Of a DNA stretch of 64,000 nucleotides, positions 12,201 through 27,200 are shown piece by piece (within the stretch, counting starts at the first letter, position 1; every line of letters begins with the position of its first letter). This DNA comes from Apostichopus japonicus (lineage: Eukaryota; Echinodermata; Holothuroidea; Aspidochirotida; Stichopodidae). Below the pieces are notes generated by a model, which was not told the origin of the DNA, searched no databases, and saw nothing but the letters and a program-made list of their open reading frames with translations. Where the stretch lies: contig NC_092573.1 of NCBI RefSeq assembly GCF_037975245.1, forward strand, positions 988,001 to 1,052,000, written 5' to 3'. Made by a program: the position numbers and the translations under genes.

Positions 12201-15200
12201 TAGTCTGCTACAGGCTACCTAGTCTGCTGATGTTTACCTATAGCTGATGTATCAGTGACTAACTGCCCTGTAGGATTAACTATTCCAAGAATCCATGTAG
12301 TCTGCTACAGGCTACTTAGTCTGCTAATGTTTACCTATAGCTGATGTATCAGTGACTAACTGCCCTGTAGGATTAACTATTCCAAGAATCAATGTAGTCT
12401 GCTACAGGCTACCTAGTCTGCTAATGTTTACCTATAGCTGATGTATCAGTGACTAACTGCCCTGTAGGATTAACTATTCTAAGAATCCATGTAGTCTGCT
12501 ACAGGCTGCCTAGTCTGCTGATGTTTACCTATAGCTGATGTATCAGTGATTAACTGCCCTGTAGGATTAACTATTCTAAGAATCCATGTAGTCTGCTACA
12601 GGCTGCCTAGTCTGCTAATGTTTACCTATAGCTGATGTATCAGTGACTAACTGCCCTGTAGGATTAACTATTCTAAGAATCCATGTAGTCTGCTACAGGC
12701 TGCCTAGTCTGCTAATGTTTACCTATAGCTGATGTATCAGTGACTAATTGCCCTGTAGGATTAACTATTCCAAGAATCCATGTAGTCTGCTACAGGCTAC
12801 CTAGTCTGCTGATGTTTACCTATCTATAGCTGATGTATCAGTGACTAACTGCCCTGTAGGATTAACTATTCTAAGAATTAATATAGTCTGCTACAGGCTA
12901 CCTAGTCTGCTAATGTTTACCTATAGCTGATGTATCAGTGACTAACTGCCCTGTAGGATTAACTATTCCAAGAATCCATGTAGTCTGCTACAGGCTACCT
13001 AGTCTGCTGATGTTTACCTTTAGCTGATGTATCAGTGATTAACTGCCCTGTAGGATTAACTATTCCAAGAATCCATGTAGTCTGCTACAGGCTACCTAGT
13101 CTGCTAATGTTTACCTATAGCTGATGTATCAGTGACTAACTGCCCTGTAGGATTAACTATTCCAAGAATCCATGTAGTCTGCTACAGGCTCACTAGTCTG
13201 CTGATGTTTACCTTTAGCTGATGTATCAGTGACTAACTGCCCTGTAGGATTAACTATTCCAAGAATCCATGTAGTCTGCTACAGGCTACCTAGTCTGCTG
13301 ATGTTTACCTATCTATAGCTGATGTATCAGTGACTAACTGCCCTGTAGGATTAACTATTCCAAGAATCCATGTAGTCTGCTACAGGCTACCTAGTCTGCT
13401 AATGTTTACCTATAGCTGATGTATCAGTGACTAACTGCCTTGTAGGATTAACTATTCCAAGAATCCATGTAGTCTGCTACAGGCTACCTAGTCTGCTAAT
13501 GTTTACCTATAGCTGATGTATCAGTGACTAACTGCCCTGTAGGATTAACTATTCCAAGAATCCATGTAGTCTGCTACAGGCTACCTAGTCTGCTAATGTT
13601 TACCTATAGCTGATGTATCAGTGACTAACTGCCCTGTAGGATTAACTATTCTAAGAATCCATGTAGTCTGCTACAGGCTGCCTAGTCTGCTAATGTTTAC
13701 CTATAGCTGATGTATCAGTGACTAACTGCCCTGTAGGATTAACTATTCTAAGAATCCATGTAGTCTGCTACAGGCTGCCTAGTCTGCTGATGTTTACCTA
13801 TAGCTGATGTATCAGTGACTAACTGCCCTGTAGGATTAACTATTCCAAGAATCCATGTAGTCTGCTACAGGCTACCTAGTCTGCTAATGTTTACCTATAG
13901 CTGATGTATCAGTGACTAACTGCCTTGTAGGATTAACTATTCCAAGAATCCATGTAGTGTGCTACAGGCTACCTAGTCTGCTAATGTTTACCTATAGCTG
14001 ATGTATCAGTGACTAACTGCCTTGTAGGATTAACTATTCTAAGAATCCATGTAGTCTGCTACAGGCTACCTAGTCTGCTAATGTTTACCTATAGCTGATG
14101 TATCAGTGACTAACTGCCTTGTAGGATTAACTATTCTAAGAATCCATGTAGTCTGCTACAGGCTACCTAGTCTGCTAATGTTTACCTATAGCTGATGTAT
14201 CAGTGACTAACTGCCTTGTAGGATTAACTATTCTAAGAATCCATGTAGTCTGCTACAGGCTACCTAGTCTGCTGATGTTTACCTATAGCTGATGTATCAG
14301 TGACTAATTGCCCTGTAGGATTAACTATTCCAAGAATCCATGTAGTCTGCTACAGGCTACCTAGTCTGCTGATGTTTACCTATAGCTGATATATCAGTGA
14401 CTAACTGCCCTGTAGGATTAACTATTCTAAGAATTAATATAGTCTGCTACAGGCTCACTAGTCGGCTGATGTTTACCTGTAGTTGATACATCAGTAAGTG
14501 ACTAACTGTATTCTATAGTTAATATTCCATGAATCCATTTAGTCTGTCACAGATAACCTAGTCTGCTGATGTTACCTAAGACTACCATATCAATAAGTGA
14601 TTTCAAGTTCCTACAGTTTAAGATTCCCTGAATCCATGTAGTCTGCGATACCTTATCTAGTCTGCAACTGTTGATCCATCAATCAAATTGATTATTCAAA
14701 TCAATCACTTATTACCTGGGACAGTCATTTTGACATCTGTCCTGATATAAGAACATATCTTGTTCACAGCTTGTACACTGAAGGTAAGAGTTGGCACAAT
14801 CCAGGCAGTTGTAAGAGCAGGTCCTACAGTCTTTGTAACCCTCGTCTTCGCTCTCATAATACCCTTCCGGACAGTGCTGGACGCAAGTCTGCTCGGTCGA
14901 CAGCAGAAGGTAAAAATCTTCAATGCAAGAAATCGTTGAAATACAACTTTTTTTAATTTCCAAGTAATCATTTTTGGTAGAGAAATCAAAAGGTATCTTC
15001 AACAGTGCAACCAGATACAAACGACTTTCAAAAAGTATCATCTCCGGTCATGTGAAACAGGATGGAACATTGTTCAAAACAAAACACCACATTATGTGTA
15101 TTGTTGACAATCCCTTAATCATTTAAGGCAGTTTTCTGCATTTCGTTAACAATGTTGTTTTTTTTTTTCAAAGTTATAACATAAGACATGTGATATAGGA

Positions 15201-18200
15201 TGACAGAAACTGTGTGTTTGTTAGTCTTATTTTCCAGTATATATTACTCTTCCAGTGGCTTCCACCAGCAAACAACCACCCAATCCCACCCCACCCCCCC
15301 ACCCCTCCTTTCTCTCTCCCTACCGACCCATAAATTGATTTGGTTCAAAGACGATGTAGAAGGATGGTAGCCACGTAGAAGAAAAGAATAATAGATCCCC
15401 CGTGTCAAAACTTTATTGTTATCGAACCATCAAATTTGGACCAATTTTGTGCAATATTTCCATACGAATGGTTAAAGGAGGAAGGAGGAGTCAGGGAGTG
15501 TCATGAATGGTAGCCACACCCCATGTTCAAAGACTTGACCAATTTGAGCGTAATATTAGAGGCTAATGAATATGTATATGAGGGAAGTAAGTGCTTGTTA
15601 TAAATTGTATAATTTCCATTGGAAATTTTAGCAGAGTGCCATATGAAAAAAGGCAAAAAAAAAAAAAAAAAGGAAGTATTTAGACTCACCCGTTGCACAG
15701 TCTATACAATCATTTTCACTAGCACCGATGCAGGTTCTACAAGATGAATGACAACTCTTACAGATGTTGTGTTCAAAGTCCTCAAAGTATTCCTCCGGGC
15801 AGGATATGACGCACTGGCCATCGTTGCTACGGAAATAGTAGTAGTCGCAGCTGAGGCATTCGCTGCTGCCCGGTCCATTGCAGGTTAGGCAGCGGCTGTT
15901 ACAGCTCTTGCAACTGCCAGTCGTTGTGTCTGTAGGAAACATTTTCCATAGTTATCATAACATCCTCTTCTAAAGTCATAGCAGAATGATTTCTTTGCCT
16001 TTTCTTCTTGCTTTTTTCATAAAGAGTTTTCCCAATTAGCTCCCATTTTCATATCTGGTACTGAATTTCTGTCATAGTTAACATTACAAATGACACGTCT
16101 GACAACGACAACATGGTGTGCGTAATCGTATCGATTCTGTTGTATTGCAGTCGATTCTTTCCAATGATTTTAGACAAAAACCAAAGTCCAACAATCATGC
16201 TAATGATTTTAACAACAAATTTTTACCTTATCCTTATATAAAGAGGGAAATATTCATGAAACAATCTGTAACTGCAGACTGTGTGATGGGCCTATTCCAA
16301 GGACGGGAACAATTTGTTGAAATCCCCAAGACTTGCATCAAGTCCTAAATTTTGTTTCTTTATTGATGAACAACCAACCTGTCTCACAGATGAAATGCAG
16401 AGCTCTGATGGCGATGGTAAGATTGACACACATTGCTCTTGTTAATATTTGTACCAACATGTTGAAGTCAGGAATACAAGAGAAATGTTAAGATCAACCG
16501 GAAATTTTGGCCTATAAACACTAATAAAAACTCACCCTGATATTGTCCAAGTCCACATTGCCCATGACACTGCCCCTTGAGGGGGCTCAAACTTGCGTCT
16601 AGGCAGGTGAGGCATTCATCCTCATCTGGTCCCGAGCAGGTTCCACAGGATGGGTGGCAGGACCAACAGTTACTATTCACTGCTGTGAACCCAGGTCCAC
16701 AATCAGTCACGCACTGGCCATCTGACGACAAGAGATGAAAGAGAAATTACAGGTCAATGTTTGTCTTGTCTTGAAGAGACTAAAATGCAATAAAAACAGT
16801 GTTCGAAAACTGGAGCTTGAAAACTTGAGAGCTTTACTTGACACCCGTTAAGAATCTGTTTGTCACTTGAAGGCTACAGGTATCACTGATACATTATTAG
16901 CACTGTCTATTACATAATTGTTCAGTCCTTGGTTAGTGCTGAACTTGGTACCTGATGATACTTTGTAAGTTCCACTTTAATTCTTTGCCTGATTCACTAG
17001 CTATGCTTGAGAACATTTGTGCCAGCAAATTTCCTTTGGGTAAAGTATGTATTAACGGTTGTGAAAGTTCAATTTACCACGTCAGCCTCCAATGGCATGC
17101 ATCTGGACTAAATGCTGGCATCTGAAATCGAAACAGACTCTCCAACGAAAAACACCCTATTTACTTTTCTTTGAATCTATGTGATGATAAATGTCGTGCT
17201 GTAATATGCGACCTGATTACCTCCGAGTGTTTTGAATGAGGTGTCATGTCAAAAAGAGGACAAAAGCTGCAGTAGCAGTAACAATCCTGCCGCAAAACAG
17301 GTTGAATCCGCATCAAACAGGATAGATTACCTATGAGGACCAGAGTTGTGATTATCTCTGAGGACCAGCGTTGTGTACTGTGGGACATGCAGTGCATAAA
17401 TGGGTTTGTCGTACGCAGCCTGGCTGCAGAGATGCTGCAGCCCCCTCGGCCATCCCAATTTTGAAACAGTGCCTTAAAAATGGATCTGTAACAGAGAGAC
17501 TCACCCTTCAAGAGGAAAGAATCCTTACAGACGTGACAATCCATGTCGTTGCTACATCTTTTGCAATTTTCGGAACAAGGCTGGCATTTGTTGTTTCCCT
17601 TGTAGTATCCTTGGCCGCAGGTGGCAGCGCATTCGCCATCTTTCAGGTAATAGTCATCTATGCATGCAGTGCATGCCTCGCCGTCATCGCACGTCCTACA
17701 CGCACCCGGACAGGGCTGGCATTCCCTTTTAACACTGTTGCCATAGTAACCAATTCCGCACTCACCAGCCTCGACGCAGCTCGCAAACTTGAGGAAGCGG
17801 TCATTCTCACAAGCCGTACAGATATTTGGAGCTATAATAGGACAGTTTATAGAGTGGATTAACTTAGGCCAAAATCAATAACACAAAACTTCCAATGCCA
17901 TCCAGTATAATATTAAGTTCTATAAAACCTACAAAAGTGCAATAAAATTTAATAAAATAACAATCCAATGAAAAGAAACCCAATCCAATCCAAACTAGAG
18001 CAGTAGTGCTGAACAAAATGCTACACAGAATTTTAATACTGAATGATACCTTGGAGAGGTTGTCAATGCATTGACGAGTCAAGGATTGACTGCCAGGTGA
18101 AGAGATCTGTCAGTCACTTTCAGGCCAGTGGCATCATGCCACTAACTCAGCCTGTTACATAATTGTTCAGTCAAATGTGTAAGTAGCTTTCCAAAACTTC

Positions 18201-21200
18201 AGATGCACAATTATCTCTTTACTAAATATGAGATTTGAGAGCATTTACGAAGGTCTGGAACCTTGAAAGTTGGTTTATTGCAAGAGTGTGTTTGCCATTT
18301 AGAGATATATACACTAAAATGCACTACAATAAGACATAAATGCCTCATAGGTTGTCTCTATATGGTTTCAGGTTAAACCAGAATGCAAAAATGCATTGAA
18401 GTTTCCATGACTTCTTTCCACTAGACTATGTTTGTTCACTAGAAAGATCTCTTATATTCTAAACGTCCTGAACCACTAGTTTGATGTACAATTACACTAT
18501 TCCATGATAAACACAGGTCAGTCGACTGTACTTGGCAATACACACCTCCACCAAGAGCAATAGGCATCTTGTTCTCAATGTGTTGCATCCACACACCAAG
18601 TATGAGAAGGAGCCATGATTCCTACCTCTAGACATCTTTGAAAGGTTTCTGAGTTTGACCTCTGGTGACCTCAAGTGACCTTTGACCTACACCAACAACA
18701 CGATTTTTGTCCACAATATGACAAATCATATATCATATGTGAGATGTATCCATGATTTCTACCATGAGATATCATGTTTAAAAGGTTTCAGAATTTGACA
18801 GCTGTGACCAGATGACCATGACCTCTGCCAAAAACAACTGAGTTTTTCTCGTAAATATGTGGCATCTACACCTCAAGAATGAAAAGTATCCACCCTTCCT
18901 AAATTGAGATACTGTGTTTACAAGATTTTCAACATTTGACCTCTAGTGACCTCGGATACCCTTTAACTCCACTAAAAGTTATAAAGTTCTTTTACTCAGT
19001 GTAAGAAATCAACATGATAAGTATCCATGCCTCCTATCGTGATATATCCTGTTTACAAGGTTTTCAGTGTTTGATGTTTGGTACCCTCAGATGAGCTTTT
19101 GATTTCCTTTGAAACCCACAGGCTTCGTCTACTCAACATGACCCATTATTATGCCACGTATGAGAGGTAACCATGCTTCCTAACTTGAGATATCGTGTTT
19201 ACAAGATTTTTTCAATTTTTTACCTCTGGTGACCTCAGATGACCTTTGACCTCCACCAAATATAAGTTTTCTCCAAAAAACAGTTCTTGAAAATAGCAAG
19301 CTTCCCATCATTTCCACATTTCAAATTCTGCCGACCTCAAATAGCTTTTGACTCTACCAATGCAATATGAATACTGCAAACGGTCATTGTGGGCAAACTT
19401 CATGCAACAAAGTATGCCAAGTCACCTAGCACAATTACCTCACTATATCCAAAGATAGCAAATTCTAGCGTGTCTTTATGACATACAACCTTGGTGAGGA
19501 ATGAATTAAACTTTACCTCCATAGCACTCACGACATTGATCATCACAATCAACAACCTCACATTGACCCTCCTCAGGAGGAACATCGTTTAGACAGTTTG
19601 TGCAATTCATTCTTGAAGATCCATCGCACTCTTTGCAACTACTGTGACAGTCATCACAGGTATTGGTTTCCCTGTTGGGATAGTAACCTTTGCTTGGACA
19701 AAATGGAACACACGTTTGCTCCATCCGGTAAAAATTAGCTGTAGAAAAATGCAACAAAACAATATCATATATAAATAAATATGTATCAAAGAAACAAACA
19801 GACCAGAACAAAACGAAAACGTTAGTTTAGTTTAGAGACCCAAGGATCAGAAAGCCTAACAGTAACTTATTTACGACCCTATCCGTGTTAGATCGTGAAT
19901 GAACACCGGCTTATTTCAAGCCTTCTCTTTTCGTAAGTGTTCAGAGGATAACGCGGCAGGGGTATGAATTCGCTCCAATTCCTGCTCTTGGGACAGCCAT
20001 TTAACGTCCCCACCCGACGGACGAGAGTGTATACCCCAGCATCCGACCACCACCTCAAGTAATGAGGTAGGCAAAGGCACCCCATTCGACATCACTGCAG
20101 TGCACCCATAACGAACAAATTTGTTTCGAAGACCAAGTGAAGAACAGTAACAAACCCCTTTCCCAAGTTCAAATACCAGAAATACCAATAAACAGAGACT
20201 CTGCAAATCACCATTGCACTGTAGCGATGTTTGAGTATGTCAAGAGAATCTGGCTCCTGGCGGAATTTTATTCCTGGAACCTAAGGATTGTGAGGTGGAC
20301 ACTCCAACCGCCGAACTAAACCTTTGCCAGGTTAGTGGTTACGATGCCTAGACATATTCATAGAGTAGTGTGGTGGTAAGCCATACATATTCATAGAGTA
20401 GTGTGTGGTAAGGTCCATACATATTCATAGAGTAGTGTGGTGGTAAGCCATACATATTCATAGAGTAGTGTGGTAGTAAGCCATACATATTCATAGAGTA
20501 GTGTGGTGGTGAGCCATACATATTCATAGAGTAGTGTGGTAGTAAGCCATACATGGTCATATTTGTGATCTTGTGCACACCAAAATGAAGAGGATTATCC
20601 ATTGACTAATGTAGCAACATATAAAGGATGGTACCAGGAATAACCAGAAAGCCAGTTGGGTTTGTTGTGATTCCTTGTCATATAATGCGTGCTCAAAATT
20701 CAAAATAACTATTTGACTCATGTAGAGCAAGTGAGTTAAATTTGTCCGAGTGCTAACTGACAACCAGAAAAGATCCAAGATTTCCAGCTCTGATTTTGTA
20801 GAACTCTGTTGTGGGTATCAAACATTGCAGTCACTGGTTTACAGAAGAGTTACAGTCACCACAAGCCTAGTGCCACCTGGTAAAAAGAAGTTAGTGGCCT
20901 ATTACTAATGGGAGAATTGTTGACATGATCCAACAGAAAGTTAAACAAGATTCTAAAAAAGAATGGCAAAGATAAATTCCATGGCAGAAGATGCATCTCT
21001 TGTACTGTGATAACTTACCACTGCACTCTCTACATTCAGAAACTCCAGGTCCCCAGCATGAGACACAGTTTGAGTGACATTCCACGCACCCGTTTGGACC
21101 ATTGAAAGAACCATTGACGCAATCTTCAACACACACGTCTCCATCAAGATACCTAACGAGGGTTTTAAGAAACAGAATCAACAGAGGCTACTGATGCGAC

Positions 21201-24200
21201 ATCATTGGCTATCCAACATGAAATGTATCGAAAAACCTTTGGACCTGTTTTGTTCCAAAAATGTGACTTTTTCGTAAGATCATGGTGAGCACTATGGATG
21301 ATATCTTTAAAATAGTGACTGCCTATTGAGAAGGTCTGGGAATTATTTGCAATATTATTACTGCTTGGCATGTAACTTTCGTTTTACCATTTACAACAAA
21401 CTCACCACCATTGGCACCAAATGTTAGAAGGACTGGGGCATCCTGACATGGTCTATATTAGACATTGGTGTAATTTCCTACCACTCAGTGGAGTACAGTT
21501 TTGAATTTGAACAAACAGAAATGTTTGAAATGATTTGTTAACGTATACTCACGCCGATCCTTCACACTCAATACATATGACCTCTCCATCAAATTTGAGG
21601 CACAGCGCACAGTTAGGGGGACACTCGACGCATGTGTTGTTTCCGTAATCATAAGTTCCTAAGGGTAAAGCAGAAGGTATTTCAATCCATTCAACTTACA
21701 GCCAAACCGCCAAAACACAGACCATTATCTCCACTTGATTAATGGAGCTACTTACGAGCGAAAGACTTACCTTCTAAACAGATTACTAAATGCATTTTCC
21801 CGTGCTCAACTCACAAGAAAAAACTACCGCCAACTTTACCGTAGCATGCCAAGGGCAGCCGGTCCAGGCAGCTCCATCTGGCTAGATCCGGTGCCTTGGT
21901 CTGGTCAGTTCCTGATGTAAGTAAGGTCAGTTCCTCAAATGTAACACAATCGTCAATGGGGAAACATATAATTTGTATGGCACCAAATAACATGTTTAAA
22001 TATGATGCAATAAAATTTTGCCAAGGGACAATTGGTGTTGACTAGTCACCAAAGGGCTGAGCTGTTGTTTATAAATATGTTGAAAGTATGTGGTTAGATT
22101 GAGTTTTTAGAATTAATAAAAAACAATGGATTAACATTAAAAGGCCTACGGTCGTCATCAACTTAGCCTTAAAGGAGCGTTCCAGCGATTTAGCATACTT
22201 TTATAGATGAATATCTTGAACACTGAAATAGTCATAGAAACATAATACTAGCACACAGTTCTTTCTTTCTTTCCTTCCTTGGACATTGTCTGCTGACAAA
22301 ACTATATCCTTGGGGTCCCAGATGATCAAGTTATTGCTCTGAAAACTACATGTAGCTGATCCAGCTGACTCATTTTAAACAAATACTCGGAAAACACCAC
22401 CATCAAGAAAACAATGAAGCTGTTACGATCTCATCTTTTCCCTGGAGATTGTTAATCTTAATGTATCATAACGTTTATGGTTACTTGACTGAAAAAGAAA
22501 ACAAGAGCCCAAGGGCACTGTGGTTCCTTGCTTGGGGTATATGACAATACACATAATATTATCAAGCAAGATTGGGCTCAAATAGTCCAAGTAATTGTGG
22601 TCCTACATGTACCCATAAAGTAACCAACAGTATAGCTAACACTTTTGTGATCACAAAATGTGATCGGATTTTTTATCAAAAGACACTTTTATGATCTAAA
22701 TATGGCGTCGAAAATGTAAGAAATATAAGGTCACCTACAAGCGGGTCAACAGATATGATAACATTGGTGACCTCAGATGACATGACCTTTAAGTTTGAAA
22801 ATGTTCCACCACCCCAATTGCATTAAATGTCTAAAAATTAACTTTGAACTTGTATACATAACTTTACACACAAAGGTCACCTGTAGGTCAACCAATTGAC
22901 ATTTTTGATCAGTGAGACCTAAATAGAGCATCAAAACTGTAAAAATTCAAACATTTTTTCTTTGCCCATTTTCTCCCCCCAAAATACTAGTTTTTTAACA
23001 TTAGCTGACCTTTGGTGACCTTGGATCACATGACCGCTAAGTTTGAAAATATTCCCCTATACCATTCGCAACTTGTCCAAAAAAATCAACCTTGTCACAC
23101 CTTGGCAATGGGAGTTATTGCATTAAATGTCTGAAAATTAACTTTGATCTCCTGTAACTTCACACACAAAGCTCATCCGGGGGTCAACCTATTGACATTT
23201 ATGATCAGAAGGTACCTTTGACATCTGAAAATAGCATCAAAACTTTAAAAATCCCCATAACATGAAAAGGTCACCAGAGGTCAAATTGAGGTCAAGGGTC
23301 ACCCAGATGCGAGTCTACAATTGGATTACATTGAAGCAACTCCCAACCCTAAGAGACATTTCGTTCTCAAGTTATCGCAAAAATACTAGCTTTTTAACAT
23401 TAATTGACCTTTGGTGACCTTGGATTACATGAATGTTAAATTTCATAATGTTTCCCTAACCAGTCCACAACTTGTCCCAAAATATCAACCTTGTCACACA
23501 TTGGCACTGGGAGTTATTGCAGTTCTAATATTTTTGTTTTTTGGACCATAACTGACCTTTGTGGGCACCAAAAACAATAGGGCACACCTTCTCCATATGG
23601 CGGATCTATAGTCCAAGTTTGGCCTCAATCCAACTTTCCCTTATTGAGATAGAGCGTACCCAAGCAAGTGTCACAGATGCAGACACACACACACACACAC
23701 ACAAACCTGACTACATAGGTTCCTTTTGCTAAAGCAAGGAACCAAAAATGTCAGAATATTGAACTGTGTTGAGAGTGCACAGCAAGTATCATTGGTCTTC
23801 AAATGACATCCTTGATGAACTTACCATCGTCACAGAAAAACCAAACAGAAACCTTTATATGCTAAGTAATAATCTTCTGTAATGAATAATGAACTGTGTA
23901 GAGAGAGCACAGCTCTGTTCTAAGAGTAAAAGTTAAGTAACGTTGGTCTTCAATGACATCCTTGCTGAACTTACCATCGTCACAGAAGATCAAACAGAAA
24001 CCTTTATAAGATAGGTAATAATCTTCACACTCGGTACAGTTGCCAGGCCCTCCACCTTTACATGTCCTGCATGATGCATGACAGCTGCAAGATAAAGGAC
24101 CAAATTATAAAGAACATAAACAAATGCAAGGTCGTAGGAACTGAGGGGGGCTCCAGCCCCCCCCAGTGAAAAATATTGAGGGGTGGAAGTATCATTCCGT

Positions 24201-27200
24201 CCCCCGCTTCGCAAGTCAGAAAACCAAGTCATTTCCAAATGAGAAAAAAAAATCTCATTTGGAGCACCAAATTGCATCTAAGGCCAGGTGAAAATGCAAA
24301 ATTATACACAAAATGGAGTGGGTGGGTTGAAGTGTGCTATACTGCACCAAATTGCATCTGAGGCTCCCCTAAGACCCCTCCCCAGGCCAGCCATCAGTCT
24401 TCAGCCCCCCCTCCCCACTCAAAAGTACCTTCCTACGCCACTGAACAGAGGTATGCTTCAGAACAGCATTGTTTAATTTAGTTTATACTAATATGCAGTA
24501 ATTCTACCAAAGATTCCGCCACCCCCTGCCTCCGGCCCCCCAAAAAATAACCACTTTGATCAATCGCGAACATCCTCCTAGAAATCTTCACAAATGAACT
24601 TTCGTTATGAGCTATTTTAAGCATAATACTAGATAGTACAACAAGATAGTACAACAAGATAGTACAGCATCTCGAGATATAGTCATGACTTTGCAAGACT
24701 TTACAACAGTTAATCTCTGGTCACTAGTATTCATCATGCCCACACACTCCAAGTATGCACACCACACCCATACCAGTAGCCTCTGGGGCAACGGAGGGCG
24801 ACACTCTAGCCTATAACCTGCTGGACATTCCACAGAGTACAGCCGTACTGCACAGTCATACATAATAACAAGTGACCCCATAGGTCCTCATTTCAACACC
24901 TGGCTGAAGAGAGGTGATTTGGATTAAGGGTCTTAGGACCAACGATCCGTCCAGGACCCAAACCTGCCATAATAAGATCACACGTCCTTTGGCCTTTTAT
25001 AATGGCTAGACCAAAATGCTCTCTTGACAAATGGTCTGTTCCGATTTTTAAACATTTGAATTACTGTCTCTACGGGGTTTAACTTCTACGTTAGTTTACA
25101 CATGACAGATAAGTAAAAAGGTGAGAGGCCAGCAGAAATTGACCATATTGACTCATTTTGTTCTGAGAACGAGCCTTTAGGCAAGCAAGAAGTAACGAGA
25201 AATGTTGATTAAATTTTCCCCAGACTCCTTTTGAGTGCTGAATCTAAAAAAAAAAAAAATAAATAAATAGAAACAACCCTACATAAAAGCCACACTTGTG
25301 CACAGTCTTTCAAAACATTGGCAAAATATCCTCATATCTGTTTAGTTTTACAAGTGTTTGATTTAAAAAACATTCTTCTAATGGCAGTGTTCCTGAGAAA
25401 CAGAAAAGCACGGTCAGGATCCTTCAAACTTACGGCAAGCAGATTCCATAACCGTCGCTTTCATCGAGGTAGAAAGACCCTCCACATTCCGCATCACTGT
25501 TGCTGTCATTCACGCACTTTCCGTTCTTGAAGAACCCCGCAGACGGACAGGTCATGCAGTCGGAACTTTCGGGGCCGAAGCAGGTCTGGCAGGAATCATG
25601 GCATTTCTCGCAGCTTCGGGTTCTTTCATCGATGTACTCGTTTCCCTTGCATTTTTCGACGCAGGATCCTCCTTTCAGGAACGTACCCTCGCCGCAGCGA
25701 TCGCAGGTAGTCCCGGTGCAGCGCACGCAGGAGGGTGGGCACTTCTTGCACTCGTTCCCATCTGGAGGAAATAAAGCACAACTGGGTGTCTCGTAAAGTG
25801 TGATTGATATCAGGTAATCAGCCAAGTTAAAATGGTCTCAACATCCAAGATTGGAAAGGCTAAACCCACCTGTTCTCCTTCTACCCAGCTTTTGTGTCAC
25901 CTCCTCCTCCATTTTACCTCCCTCTTGTTTGGTGCATGACTTGTCCTGTACACTAATTATTCTTTTCCTTTCTAATCACCTTTGTTCTTGTTGGTCTACT
26001 TTCCTTTTTATCAACCTCCATTGCTTATTCTCTCTTAGTTTCTTACCCACATCAGTCTTTTCATTTCCTCTCTACATTTTTTTTTTTTTTTTGTCATTTC
26101 CTATGTTCTTTTCTTTTCTTTTTCTTTTGTTAGTCCATGGACGAGGGTACATTGTTGACAGCCATTATATCTGATTACAGCATAACAGTGTTTATGCAGT
26201 ACAACACATTCCACAGATATGACAAACATTTATGACCCGAGCCATACACACAGTTAATTTCTTCTTCAAGTACGAACACGATAAAGACTTTTTAGGCAAA
26301 CGTCACTAAAAATTGTTAAAATCAAGCCAAAAACAATGAAATTCCACAAGATTTATCAAACACAAACAAAGAAGACTGCATGATCTGTGCCGTGAATATT
26401 ATGATGAAGTGGAAAGTAGAGTGTAGTACAAGAAGAAAAGTTAGCAAATGGTAAGTTTGGTATTGAAGTCAACCAGGCTGATAATTACTGGTGTCAAGCT
26501 TTAAGCCATTCGATGATCAAGGAAACTGATCCGAACAGACCCTGTGTTTGTTGTTTTCTACCCCTCTTGAACGTAACCATTACTCTGTATGCCGTGTTGT
26601 AACCTACCTTTATAGTAATATTCTCCACAATCTGTTCCACAAGTCCCATCTGGATTCAGGGCTTTATTGCCAAAGCATGATGTACACTCGTCAGGTTGGT
26701 GGCCGATGCAGGTCTTGCAAGATGCATCGCACCGCCTGCATCTTCTGTTGGTTTGAAATGGCTCGTAAAAGCCGTCGCCACACTTTGCCACGCAATCCCT
26801 GGGAAGGAGATGGACAGAGTATATTGATGTTGGGTATTATGTAGTTAGAAAAACAAGGAAAAGAATGTAAATTACTAATATCATAGAGTGTAATGGTACT
26901 TACACAGTTAAGAAAACTTTTCACAGTACGTCACTGTACAAGGGGTACATTGGCCCATCTATCATTGTAGGTATACAATTAGAGACGTACCTCTCGTTTT
27001 GGTGATTCTGATTATAAAATGTGGTGCACGTTCCGTACATGATAATTCATGTTAGCTTATTTAGAAGGAGTACAACGAAGAATGACGAGACTTAATACCG
27101 AGGAATGGAAAGCAAATCCTACGAGGAAAGAATTAATTAAGATTGATGGCAATAGAGCAATGCCACATGCACCAAGACCTTATTTAAGTTTTATAACAAA

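Noticed and set aside
10960-14670. CRISPR-like regular array
   Set aside because: Units are contiguous 97-bp copies without distinct spacers, in a eukaryotic intron; it is a satellite.
19840-20340. GC-richer segment with text like 'cagccatttaacgtcccc' suggesting a mobile element
   Set aside because: No ends, duplication or protein homology visible; too little to call.
24786-24845. Possible extra Cys-rich exon (minus frame reading CPAGYRLEC)
   Set aside because: Exon 15 joins exon 16 in phase with ideal cysteine spacing without it, and no good donor follows.
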